Positions 16,018 to 26,700 of a DNA stretch of 46,860 bases are shown one piece after another. This DNA is from Opitutales bacterium. Lineage in GTDB: Bacteria; Verrucomicrobiota; Verrucomicrobiia; Opitutales; Seribacteraceae. A program made the translations under genes and the position numbers. The notes beneath the pieces are model-generated. The model searched no databases. It was not told where the DNA came from and worked only from the letters and a program-made list of their open reading frames with translations. The stretch is taken from assembly GCA_028101545.1 (NCBI GenBank), contig JAOHKZ010000016.1, positions 1 to 46,860 on the forward strand, given 5' to 3'. Each line of letters begins with the position of its first letter. Positions within the stretch are counted from its first letter, which is position 1.

Positions 16018-16595
16018 TTTTTCAAGTATTCTGAAAATTCGTATAACTTAGGGTCTCGCACCATTTTTTTCTTCATTAATTTCTTCAACCTCGACTTAAC
16101 TGACTCTCTAGCTTCGTCCTCTCCCCCCCCCGCCATTGCACCGGGTTCTTCATCACCTAGAAAATCTCCCATTCGATCCTCTAATTCATCAGGGTCTGCT
16201 CCTTCCTCGAGCTTACGGACAACTTCCTCCATAGGTTCATCCATCGTTTCTCCTGTCATCTCACACATTTTACGCATCAATTGCCCCATTTGTCTAGGGT
16301 CTGGATTATCCTCATCCATTCCTCCCATCGCACCTTCCAATTCCTTCATGACTTTTTCCACCTGGTTTGGATCCATCCTGGCAAAAGGATCATTAGGGTC
16401 TGCTCCTGCATCTTGGCCCAGAATTTCTGGTGGTTCCTCTTTTTTTCCAGTAATAGAAAAACCGGAAACCACTTTCTGCATCTTGTATTTCTTACCATCA
16501 GGGCAAAGAGGCGTTTTCTCTGCATAGGAAATAGAATGGGCAAAAAACGAATAAATCTTACCCGTATCTCGACTCACGAATTCGTAGATTGGCAT
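16014..16595 (-). CDS. FmdB-like protein with degenerate zinc ribbon and acidic tail
   Basis: A 193-residue protein. The N-terminal about 50 residues follow the FmdB regulatory-type layout (MPIYEFVSRDTGKIYSFFAH ... LCPDGKKYKMQKVVSGFSIT), but the usual two CxxC pairs are reduced to a single Cys in CPDG, so zinc binding is doubtful. The rest is Glu/Asp/Met-rich, with GEDEARESVKSRLKKLMKKK near the end. It carries a run of nine G (minus strand; 16123-16131) in AGGG codons. It overlaps the lipoprotein gene by four bases, suggesting one transcript. FmdB-family proteins have no firmly known function. Confidence 0.68.
   Translation of the reverse strand: MPIYEFVSRDTGKIYSFFAHSISYAEKTPLCPDGKKYKMQKVVSGFSITGKKEEPPEILGQDAGADPNDPFARMDPNQVEKVMKELEGAMGGMDEDNPDPRQMGQLMRKMCEMTGETMDEPMEEVVRKLEEGADPDELEDRMGDFLGDEEPGAMAGGGEDEARESVKSRLKKLMKKKMVRDPKLYEFSEYLKN
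16123..16131 (-). repeat. Nine-base G homopolymer inside the FmdB-like gene
   Basis: Nine consecutive C on the plus strand (G on the coding strand) encode part of Ala-Gly-Gly-Gly near residue 155. Such a run in an AT-rich genome is a slippage-prone site; gain or loss of one base would truncate or alter the last about 40 residues. Confidence 0.6.
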
Positions 16596-16682
16596 AATGT
16601 AAAAGTTCTATTATTTGAAATATATCATTTAGTTCCTTTATGACGTAAATTTTCTTGCCAAGCAATCTTTTCAAATAATCAA

Positions 16683-17147
16683 ATGAATTCTATCTACCAG
16701 TTTTGGATCAGAAAACCAAAGGAGAAACTTTGGTTAATAGTACCAATTAGTTACACTCTTTTTCTGCAAATTCTAACCGGATTCCCCAAACCGGATAGCC
16801 TTAAAAATTTGGACGCCAACGAACTTTTTGTTCGTTTCTCCGAAGAATTGTTCGACTATCCTTTTTGGCTTCAAGACTTGAGCCATTTTCCTCTTTTTTT
16901 CACTCTTGCCTGGCTATGGTCCTGGCAACTTGGCTGTATCGAAAAGATTTCAAAATTCTTTATTCATCCAGCATCTCTATTCTCCTGCTTTTATGCAGTA
17001 GCTAACGAAATGGTCCAGGCTTTTATCCCCGACCGTTTCCCCTCCCCTGGCGACTTAATTATGAATTTAGCCGGTGTGCTTTTCGGTTTGGCCTCTCATT
17101 CTTATCTTAGCCTAAGGATTAACAAACAAAGCCTCCGGGAAAATTAA
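16683..17147 (+). CDS. VanZ-family membrane protein
   Basis: A 154-residue integral membrane protein with about four hydrophobic segments. The diagnostic VanZ region is ANEMVQAFIPDRFPSPGDLI then MNLAGVLFGL, where the polar residues lie between membrane helices. VanZ-like proteins are widespread; the namesake gives low-level teicoplanin resistance, but most members have no established role. No resistance genes are nearby. The stop TAA shares TTAA with the stop of the protease gene on the other strand. Confidence 0.78.
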   Translation: MNSIYQFWIRKPKEKLWLIVPISYTLFLQILTGFPKPDSLKNLDANELFVRFSEELFDYPFWLQDLSHFPLFFTLAWLWSWQLGCIEKISKFFIHPASLFSCFYAVANEMVQAFIPDRFPSPGDLIMNLAGVLFGLASHSYLSLRINKQSLREN

Positions 17148-18403
17148 TCTTTCCTCATTGCTCCTTCCCTCTCCAATAAGGTGGGATGGGAATAATGAAA
17201 ACCCGCTAGCAAAGGATGAGGTAATGGATGAGATAAATTCTCCACATACAATTTTCGTAAGGCAGAAATCAAAGGGTCCGCACCACCCACAGCTTTTTTG
17301 GCAAAGTCATCCGCTTCAAACTCATGTTTTCTTGAAAACAGATTACTTATTGGCGTTAGCCAGTAAGTGAAAAAACCTAAAGTTAAAGACAAACCAATGA
17401 TCAAAGGACTCAGGGAGGAAGTTAAGGAAGCATCCAAACCGAGCCCCAGATAAAACCATTCGCTTTGAAGGAGATATCCCATCAGCCCGAATCCAGCCAA
17501 ACCCATAATAAAAGCCATAACCAAACGTTTAGGAATGTGCCCCATTTTGTAATGGCCCACCTCGTGGGCAAGCACCGCCTCAATCTCCTCTATTGACATC
17601 TGTTTGATCAAGGTATCATACAGCACTATTCGGCGAAAACGTCCAAAACCAGTAAAATAAGCATTTGAATGTCCGGATCGTTTACTCCCATCAATCACCT
17701 CGATCGTGTTAGCTTTAAATCCAGTCTTGTCCGACAACGACATAAGCCGATCCTTCAGCTCGCCGTTTTCCAAGGGGGTAAGTTTATTAAAAAGGGGAAG
17801 GATTAATTTTGGATACAAAACCATCATGAGCAACTGAATGCCAAAAAAGACCACAAATGCGGCTGCCCACCAATACTCGGGGGAAGCCTCAGATATTGTC
17901 CGATACATCCAAATTAAAAGAGCGAGCAAAAGATAGGATAGGCCAAAACCCAAAATCGTACCCTTAATTTTATCCACAACCCAAAGTTTTTTTGTCGATT
18001 TATTAAAGCCGAACTTTTCTTCCAGTGTAAATTGATTGTACCAATCAAAAAACAACCCAGTTATTTGTAGAATATTTAATAATGCTGTGGCAACAAAAGC
18101 CGACCACCAAACTGAGTCGATTTTAGTTACTGGCCAAACTTCGAAAACTTTAGGCAAAACATAAAGAAAAACTGGAAAAAAAATAATAAATCCAAATATT
18201 TCCTGTATTCTCGAAAACCGGCTTTTACTCAAAGAATAATTACTCGTCTTTTGCCAGGTTTCATCATCCATTAATGACTTAGACTCTTCAGGTTGCTTGT
18301 CCATCAGGTTGGCAACATGCCCTTCATTCAAAACTTTGAGATAATATTCAAATAAAAATTGGCACACGGCCAACACCACAATAATTGTCTGCAATTCACT
18401 CAT
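17144..18403 (-). CDS. Ste24/HtpX-type M48 membrane metalloprotease
   Basis: A 419-residue protein of CAAX-protease Ste24 type: N-terminal helices, a region EEKFGFNKSTKKLWVVDKIK typical of Ste24, the zinc motif HEVGH (280-284), and the downstream RKHEFEADDFAKKA carrying the third ligand. About seven membrane segments are visible. In bacteria, which rarely prenylate proteins, these enzymes are taken to act in membrane protein quality control. The ATG has GAGG close upstream. Length and motif set match the eukaryotic Ste24 family better than the shorter HtpX. Confidence 0.92.
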   Translation of the reverse strand: MSELQTIIVVLAVCQFLFEYYLKVLNEGHVANLMDKQPEESKSLMDDETWQKTSNYSLSKSRFSRIQEIFGFIIFFPVFLYVLPKVFEVWPVTKIDSVWWSAFVATALLNILQITGLFFDWYNQFTLEEKFGFNKSTKKLWVVDKIKGTILGFGLSYLLLALLIWMYRTISEASPEYWWAAAFVVFFGIQLLMMVLYPKLILPLFNKLTPLENGELKDRLMSLSDKTGFKANTIEVIDGSKRSGHSNAYFTGFGRFRRIVLYDTLIKQMSIEEIEAVLAHEVGHYKMGHIPKRLVMAFIMGLAGFGLMGYLLQSEWFYLGLGLDASLTSSLSPLIIGLSLTLGFFTYWLTPISNLFSRKHEFEADDFAKKAVGGADPLISALRKLYVENLSHPLPHPLLAGFHYSHPTLLEREGAMRKD

Positions 18404-18538
18404 TACCTCTTGTGTAACGATACAATTTTACAATGTCGACTGTAGAGCTTTCAAAAACTTATTTTAGTATCTCTTTTTAGGATATATTCAATTATGAATT
18501 AGGATGACTAAGAACTACTGGTTTTCAATTACCTCTAT

Positions 18539-18566
18539 TTGAATTGCGATTATGTTAAAATACTAT
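18539..18566 (+). promoter_or_regulatory. Putative housekeeping promoter for xseB-dxs
   Basis: TTGAAT (18539-18544), a 16-base spacer, then TACTAT (18561-18566), about 20 bases before the xseB ATG. The match is fair, and the 182-base gap after the divergent protease gene is where a promoter is expected. AT-rich sequence makes chance matches common. Confidence 0.4.
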
Positions 18567-18585
18567 AGGAAATTACCCATACAAT

Positions 18586-18840
18586 ATGGGAAATTCTGAA
18601 AAACAGTCCGATGATGAATTGGATTTATCTTTCGAACAGGCATTGGCCAATCTTGAGGAGATCATTCAACGAATGGAGTCAGGCGAGGCTCCGCTCGACT
18701 CGTTGGTCAACCACTATGAAACCGGCATAAGAATGTTAAAATTCTGCCGTAGTAAGATTGAAGGGGCAGAAATGAAGATTAAGGAAGTTCAGGAAAAAGA
18801 CGGGGAACTCATCGAAAAAGATTTTGAGGATATGGTGTGA
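18586..18840 (+). CDS. xseB: Exodeoxyribonuclease VII small subunit
   Basis: An 84-residue helical protein with the XseB pattern: LSFEQALANLEEIIQRMESG then EAPLDSLVNHYETGIRMLKF. It wraps the XseA catalytic subunit (not in the window) in exonuclease VII, which degrades single-stranded DNA. The gene overlaps dxs by one base (TGATG), a common neighbour arrangement, although the ispA gene that often lies between them is absent here. The ATG has no Shine-Dalgarno at normal distance. Confidence 0.93.
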   Translation: MGNSEKQSDDELDLSFEQALANLEEIIQRMESGEAPLDSLVNHYETGIRMLKFCRSKIEGAEMKIKEVQEKDGELIEKDFEDMV

Positions 18841-20762
18841 TGGAAAATAATACTGAAATTTTAAAAAATATAAAATCTCCGGGTGATATAAAATCTCTCG
18901 ACGAAAAACAACTCGAAGTTCTTTGTCAGGAAATTCGCAACCGTATAATCGGTGCAACTTCACAAAATGGTGGCCATGTCGGTCCGAATCTCGGGGTTGT
19001 TGAATTAACCGTGGCACTCCACATTGCCTTTGAGACTCCAAAAGATTCCTTCTTTTGGGATGTCTCCCACCAAGGTTATGTTCATAAATTACTAACTGGG
19101 AGAAATGATGAGCGTTTCGAAAAAATCAGACAAACTGAAGGCTTGAGCGGTTTCCTCTCTCGCGAGGAAAGTGAACATGATGCTTTTGGTGCCGGACATG
19201 CAGGTACCGCCCTGTCTTCTGCACTTGGCCGTTGTATCGCAAGAGATCTCAGTAAAAAAGATGATCATGTGGTTGCAGTAGCTGGTGATGCTGCATTTAC
19301 CTGCGGAATTACCCTGGAGGCATTGAATAATATAGCCAGTTCAACTAAGCGGTTTATTTTAGTCCTGAACGACAACGAATGGTCCATTGCGAAAAATGTG
19401 GGTGCTTTTTCAAAATACTTTAATGAATTAATAACCAATCCGGCTTACACACGCCTCCACAAGGATGCAGAAAGTTTTCTCACCCAAATGCCTGGCGGTC
19501 CATCTCTGATGAAATTTTTGTCCAAGGCAAAAAGGGACACCAAAGAATTAATCGCACCATCAAGTATTTTTGAAAAAATGGGTATCCGTTACTTGGGACC
19601 TATTGACGGGCATGATGTGCAGTCATTAGTTCGTTTCTTCGAATTTGCTAAAACTTCGGATGAACCGATCGTTCTTCATTTACTCACCCAAAAAGGTAAA
19701 GGTTTTCCCGTTGCTTTGGAAGAGCCTGAAAAATGGCACGGTTCCGGTCCGTTTGATAAAGTTACCGGTAAAAGCAAACCTACCTCTCCCTCGGCCCCTC
19801 CCAAATTTCAAGATGTTTTTGGCGAATGCCTTTCAAACTTGGCAGCAAAGAATGAAGATATTGTGGGTATCACTGCAGCGATGCCTAGTGGTACGGGTTT
19901 GGATGCCCTGCACAAGACAATACCCGAACGTTTTTTCGATGTTGGCATTGCCGAGGAACACGCTGTTCTTTTGGCCGCAGGCATGGCAACCGGTGGAAAA
20001 CTCCCGGTTTGTGCAATCTATTCAACTTTTCTGCAAAGAGCCTACGATCCAATCATTCATGATGTCTGCCTGCAAAACCTGCCGGTTACATTTTGCCTAG
20101 ACCGTGCCGGTTTATCCCCAAACGATGGCCCAACACACCATGGTTTATTTGATCTTTCTTACCTCCGCTGCGTACCTAATGCTATCATCATGCAACCCAA
20201 AGATGAGGATGAACTCCAAGACATGATGGCAACTGGCATTGAATCGGGGGCCCCTGCATTTATTCGCTATCCTCGCGGGGAAGGTGTTGGAGTAAAGCGA
20301 AAAAACAAACCTATTCCCCTTGAAATAGGAAAAGCGGAGGTTTTACGGAAAGGTTCCCTTTGTTCCATTTGGGCGATTGGAGATTTTGTACAAATCGCCC
20401 TCTCCATCGCAGATCAGTTAAAAGAAAAACATGGTATTCAAATTACGGTGGTCAATGCTCGTTTTATCAAGCCACTTGATACAGAGACTCTTTTAAAGCA
20501 GGCAAAAACCCATGACGCTTTTGTAACTTTGGAAGATAATGTTCTGATGGGTGGATTTGGTGCAACCATCCTCGAACACTTTGAACAGAACGACATTACT
20601 ATTCCAGTTAAACGTTTCGGATGGCCAGACAAATTTATCGAGCATGGTAACTCTGTGGAAGAATTACGAAGTAAATTTGGACTTGATAAAAAAACTCTTA
20701 TGTCCTCGATTGAACAATTTGTTTCACTTAAGGGTAAGGTTGTTAACCCTGTTTTTGCTTAA
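18840..20762 (+). CDS. dxs: 1-deoxy-D-xylulose-5-phosphate synthase
   Basis: A 640-residue thiamine diphosphate enzyme, normal length (about 620-640), making DXP from pyruvate and glyceraldehyde 3-phosphate in the methylerythritol isoprenoid pathway (and for thiamine and pyridoxal). Visible motifs: GGHVGPNLGVVELTVALH, the ThDP motif starting AGDAAFTCGITLEALNN, VLNDNEWSI, and in the transketolase pyrimidine domain DVGIAEEHAVLLAAGMATGG. ATG at 18840 is preferred to the GTG one codon earlier; GAGGA lies upstream. The TAA shares TTAA with the giant gene on the opposite strand. Confidence 0.97.
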   Translation: MENNTEILKNIKSPGDIKSLDEKQLEVLCQEIRNRIIGATSQNGGHVGPNLGVVELTVALHIAFETPKDSFFWDVSHQGYVHKLLTGRNDERFEKIRQTEGLSGFLSREESEHDAFGAGHAGTALSSALGRCIARDLSKKDDHVVAVAGDAAFTCGITLEALNNIASSTKRFILVLNDNEWSIAKNVGAFSKYFNELITNPAYTRLHKDAESFLTQMPGGPSLMKFLSKAKRDTKELIAPSSIFEKMGIRYLGPIDGHDVQSLVRFFEFAKTSDEPIVLHLLTQKGKGFPVALEEPEKWHGSGPFDKVTGKSKPTSPSAPPKFQDVFGECLSNLAAKNEDIVGITAAMPSGTGLDALHKTIPERFFDVGIAEEHAVLLAAGMATGGKLPVCAIYSTFLQRAYDPIIHDVCLQNLPVTFCLDRAGLSPNDGPTHHGLFDLSYLRCVPNAIIMQPKDEDELQDMMATGIESGAPAFIRYPRGEGVGVKRKNKPIPLEIGKAEVLRKGSLCSIWAIGDFVQIALSIADQLKEKHGIQITVVNARFIKPLDTETLLKQAKTHDAFVTLEDNVLMGGFGATILEHFEQNDITIPVKRFGWPDKFIEHGNSVEELRSKFGLDKKTLMSSIEQFVSLKGKVVNPVFA

Positions 20763-23700
20763 TCATAGTTTAACCATTTTCTCTGCTCATAAGAGTAAAT
20801 GGTATTCAGTACATCACTATTTTTTGCTCGGAAGTACATCCATCCTTTCTGAAGTGAGTTATATAGGAACCCCTCTCCTTTTGTTGAATCCCAAATAGTA
20901 GAATTTGTCCAAAACCACCCCCACTTTTCATTCCAAAACCATAAATTATTGGAATCAAAAGCAGACTCAATAAAGATCCATCCGAGTTCCTCATGATAAT
21001 TCCATAAATTTTCAAAATTTATAAAATAACCAAACCAGTTAGTTTTCCAATCATCGATTCCAGTCGAAACTGATGAAGAAATTATAGTAGGTTCGACTGT
21101 TAAAACATACTTGAATGATTCTTCGTAAATTTTATTTGCATCGACAAGCCTTCGAGCAGTTATCTCTATCTCATGATTACCCACTGCACCTGAGCCTGGT
21201 GTTCCAGTTAAAGTAAAATGCTTTGATCCAACGCGTTCAACATTAAGCCAGGCAGGTATTTTTGAAGGAGAAACCAAGATATTTTCATGTGAAAAACCCG
21301 AAAGGAAAAAATCAGACTGATAATTAGAAAACTGCTTACAACTCAGTAAAGGATTTCCTAATATTTCATACATTTTTTCATTACCCAATATAGATAAATC
21401 AAAAACCTGAACTACTTTCTTTGAATTAGAGCTTTGTATGGTAAAATCAACCCTCTCAGTCACGCCGGAAAAATTGGCAGGAGTTTGGCCCCATACAATT
21501 CCGGATCCATCTTCATGTAGGATTATATTAAGCCAAGCAGGTTTATAGGTAATTATAAGCTTTAAGTTTTCATTTGGCAACCATGGACCAGAAGTATAAT
21601 GATAAGCATAAAACTTAGACTCTCCTACAAAAAGGGGGGGACTAGGATCAATACCTGGGATATCACTTAGATTACCAATTCCAGAAATGAAAAAGTTACC
21701 AGATCTTATCTCAGATGTTGAAACTACACCTTCCTGATTAACCATACCTGAGGCCATACCTGAGATAAAAAAACTACCCCCTAACGCACTCGCACCAGAA
21801 AACAAAATATCGTTCCCGACACCACCAATTTGAAAGGAATTTGAAAATGTTTCCAAACTTGGATCAAAAGAAGAAACAAAAATATCTTTTTGTCCATTTG
21901 AAGACAAATTTACACCTCCAATCTGCATACTATTTGAAAATTCTCCAAGTAAAATCACACGATTATCCTCTTTAAAAAATGCATTTAAATTATCATTCCC
22001 GCTCCCCCCAATTTTTTGTAATGATAAACAATTCCCTTCTATGTTAACTATTCCAACAAAACCATCTTCTCCACCAGCACTTTGAACTGAACGATTCCCC
22101 CAACTGAATAATTCACGAAAATTCCCCCCCATTAAAATATGATTTTTATTCAATAATAAAATCGAGTTTACCTCATCCGCTCCCTCACCACCTCCTCCAT
22201 GAGCAAATAATAAATCCCCGGATGAACTAATTTTACCAATGAAACCATCGCTTAAACCTGAGGATCTAAGGGATTTTTGACCAAAAGTTAAATTCCCGGT
22301 AAAAGAACCGGCTATATATGTGTCCCCATCTTCGGAGAGAATAAGATCATTAATAGAATCTTCTTGATCTCCACCAAAAGCTTTTATCCAAGATATTTCA
22401 GTCAAATTTTGTAAAGAAGTTTGCAAAACGAAAATATCATTATTTCCTTTTGACTGAAAAGACATCTGCTCATGTGTAAATTCATTTTTAAAAATCCCGC
22501 CCATTAATATTTTGTTATCATTAATGGCAGCAACACTCAAAAACTCGTCATTGATACCCCCGAAATTTACCAAGTTCAAAATAGTACCATCAGACTTTGA
22601 CTCAAATGCAAACAAATCAAAACCACCATTACTTTGAACGCTTAAAGCCCCAACTGATAAGAGACCCTTAAAATAACCAAACGCAAAAACTTTTCCATCA
22701 GGGTTTGAACACACATTTGATACATAAACATCATCAGAACAAATCAAATGAACAGAATTCAAAATTGAACCAGTCGAACTTAAATTAACTACAAATCCAT
22801 CCAAAGAGTAATTAGAAATAAATTCTTTGTCATTAAATTGTATTGTGTCTCTAAAATTACCTCCAAGTAAATAATTATTTTCTGCCCCTTTTTCAATCGT
22901 ACCTATTTGGATATTATTCCCAAATTGAGAAATTAGACGAAAACCATCGAACGAATCTTCAGGAGTTGAACCAGAATTACTTTTAACGCTAAAAGGAATT
23001 TTCAACTCAGAACAACCTCCATTCGCATTATATGCCATTATCTTAATTTCACTCTCAAGTATGTCCGATTGTGACGGGAATCCACCAATAACAGCTGTGC
23101 CATCCAGATTATCATGAAAATGAACCCACTGGGGAGAATCAACAATTTGCATACGAACAAAATTTTGATTTACAACTCGAATTTCCTTTTGAAAATATTG
23201 CCTCTCTAGCAAAACTAAAGGTTCAGTTTTATCAAAACTTGGTGTTCCTGTCCAAGGAACTAATTTGCCTAGAAATAAAGATCCTTCACCGAGATTAGTT
23301 CCTTCGAATTCTGTTGGGGTTCTTAAATCTAAAGCTAAATGTGTTTCACCGAATTTATTAATATCTAAATCTATAATTCTATCATTATTAATTGAACTGA
23401 ATTTTTTTGCCCAAAGAAGATCTCCTTCCAAGAAATTAAACTTAGCAATTAAAATATCATCAGCTCCATCCGAAGTTATCGACTCAATCGTATTGGAAAG
23501 TGAAACATTACCCTCAAAATTAATAGATATTAAAGGGTTGCCGAAAGCGTCAACTTCTATGTCGCCCAATCTAGTTTTGCCATCAACTAAAATAGGAAAT
23601 GCCCAATTTACGGACAAATTAGAATCTAGCATGGCAAGATATTTTGATTCGCTTAGATTGCTACTTAATAAATTTGAGCCTAATTTAATAATTTTATCAA

Positions 23701-26700
23701 ATTCCCCCCCCAAGAAAATTTTATCTTTAAAAATTTCCAAGACAGAAACTTCGTTGGAATTCTCACCTTTAAAAGAAGCACTTTTAATGGCAATACCATT
23801 AGAGTCGGAGAGAAGTAAATAGGTGTAAGTTGGATGTGAAGATTTCCGAACATTTCCAGCGATCAAAATACTCCCTGATTTTAATGATTCAATTCCCTTA
23901 ACATCTTCATTGCCGATTCCACCAAAAGATTTGAGCCAAATATTTTCTCCATTTGAAGAAATCTTCCAAACGAAAACATCAGTACCGCCTTCAGACATTA
24001 ACACTGTTGCTTCATTGGAAATACTTTCTTCATATGTACCACCAATCAAAAACTCACCATTAAAAGATTCAGCAAAACTCAAGTCCTGTATACTTGCGGA
24101 ACCCGGAATTGCTTTAATCCATTCAATTGTGAACGACGGAGAAACCTTTGCGACAAATACATTATGATTGCCCTTAGAGGGGATTAAATTTGCCCCAATA
24201 GACAAATTTCCTCTAAATACACCAACTATAACAAAACTTTTATCTGCAAGGACATCCAGAGAATTCAACCAAATGTCACTTGCTTGCAGATGCAAAGAAG
24301 AGCTAACTGTAAGTTGATCGGATTTAGACTCTAACTTTGAAACAGTTACAACTCCTTGTTGGCTTATTTCTTTTCCCCAAGAAATAAAAAAATCATCAAC
24401 TGAAACCAATCCATCTAGAACTCCCAAATTAATTGGAGATATTTTATCCATTGCTACAGTATTTAATGGATCGTTTACTTGAACCAACCTGTCCTGTTCA
24501 ACTGCATTACCTGAAGTGTCGGAGCTTTTGTAAGAAACTTTATATTGACCGCTACGATTAGAATCAACTATTCCATCACCCCTTACAATTTGATGCGAAG
24601 TTGAACTATCCACAAAAACTACATTAGCACCAAAATCTACAAATTCCTGCCCCAACCTTATTTGTTGAAAGTCACCATTTATCAAATGAAGGTGAGGACC
24701 AAGTTTATCAAAAACTTCAATTTTACATTTTTTCTCAGATTTTAAAACGGAATCTTCATGAAATAAAATACTTATTTCAAATGAATCAATTATGCTTAAT
24801 GGAACTGAACCAGATATTTGAAATAAGTTGTAATTAATTTTTTCTATACTCACCCAAGACGGGTTATTACTTAGTGATGCAATAATAGATGAATTCTTGC
24901 TAACATTAGGAATAAATAAAAAATCATGAAATTTTGAACCAGCTGCTAATGATAATGTGTCATGGGAGATTATTTGAAATTGTTCATGACTAGGTACTAC
25001 CCTAGCATTAATGAAAATCTCATCGTAATTTACGCCATCAGAAACCCTCAGACTAAAAGAATCAGCAGTCTGATTAGGGTCGTCAATAAAATAGCTTATA
25101 GTTGGTTGTGTACTCACACCAGAAACAATAGCATCACCGTAAGTTGGTAAATGATCGCTCGAAAGAGACCAACTCAAATTATCTCCATCTCTATCAGAAG
25201 CGTAAAGAAGCGAAAGATCATTCGGATTTGGAGTTCCGTTAGAATCAAAAAAGATAGTTAGTTCGTCGCCATTAATCACAGGAGCAATATTTTGACCTTC
25301 AATACTCAGAACACTATTAACTAAATCATAATTGCCTGCATTGTCTGTAACAACAAAAGCCAATGGGTACCTTTTTCCATCTTGCCCAATTGGAATAGAA
25401 CCTCTTAGTGTCGCACTACCATTAACATGATCTTGATTGGTTAATTTTATCCATGAGTTTTCTCCCTGCGGCAAACCAAAAACTTTTATTGTTCGGTTAC
25501 TTTGATCAGGGTCGCTAGATGTAAGGTCTAAGCTAAATGTAGCACCTTCTTGTGCAATTAGAAATGGATTAATATCTGATGTAAAAAAAGGTTTATCTTC
25601 AATTGGCCTAACAATAATTTTTACCGGAATAATCGAAGTTCTATAACCATCATTTACAGAAAGATAGATGATCTCCTGACCGTTAAAATTTGGATATGGT
25701 GTGTAAGAAAAAATATCAGGTCTGGTCCCGTAACCTGAAACAAAAACTTGAGAACCAATTTGAGATGGTTGAAAAAGAGACCAAGAAAGTTCTTCTGCAT
25801 CGGCATGATTTGGATCTGGATCAATTGCAATATAATTTACTGGGGCCGACCATCCGTTCTGTTCAGAAGAATTTGAATCTTCGTCTATGTAAACCAATAA
25901 TTCGCTAACGGTCAAATCAGGTTGATCAACTGCCTTGAAAATTGGAGGATAATTGTCTACCCGAATCTCTAACTGAAACTTTTGAGTTCTCTTCGACATA
26001 TTTGAATCGACTACTTGAAGTTCAATTTCATAGGAACCTTCATCTTCAACCCCCGCAAGACCTGTAAGAAAACCAGTACCATTTCCCTCATCGAAAAATT
26101 TTAACCAATGTGGCAAGGGACTGATAACAGTCAAATTAAGTGTTTGCCAATCCCAGTCAGAGTCACGGGCGACAATATTGTATTCATATACATTTTCATC
26201 ATTCCATGAGAATGAACCATTTCGATCCGAACTAGGTTGAGTTTCAAAAACTGGCTCATCATTAACCCGGTCTACGATTACATTAATAGTTATATCGTCC
26301 GATTTTGGAGCAGAATTTTCTCTTCCGCCTGAATCTGTAACTCTAACAACAAATTGATCAAAACCTGAAAAATTAGAATCAGGAATATAATTTAATTCGT
26401 TACCGGTTTCTGAAATGTTTGCTTCGCCAAACTGAGCTGCTTGTGACACAGACCATATTAAATTCTCAGCAGTTGTTTCATTATCTTCAGCTTCTAGAGT
26501 TGGAGGTATCCAAGAATTCAATTCATCCTCAACCATCAAAATGGGTTCTATAACTTCGCCAAAATTAATAAGTGGAGGGTAATTATCTACTCGAACTTCT
26601 ATGCGAAACGAATCTGAAACCGATAAATTGCTAGGATCTGTATAGGTAACGACTACACTATAATTCCCCTCATTATCAACTGTTGGAGTACCATTTAAAA

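Noticed and set aside
16006-16527. Plus-strand Ser/Pro-rich open frame of 173 codons opposite the FmdB-like gene
   Set aside because: Composition is a reflection of the acidic Glu/Asp-rich protein on the other strand, and no conserved motif is seen.
23265-23822. Plus-strand open frame of 185 codons opposite the giant gene
   Set aside because: The giant frame shows domain repeats through the region; the opposite frame is Ser/Pro/Leu-rich without motifs.
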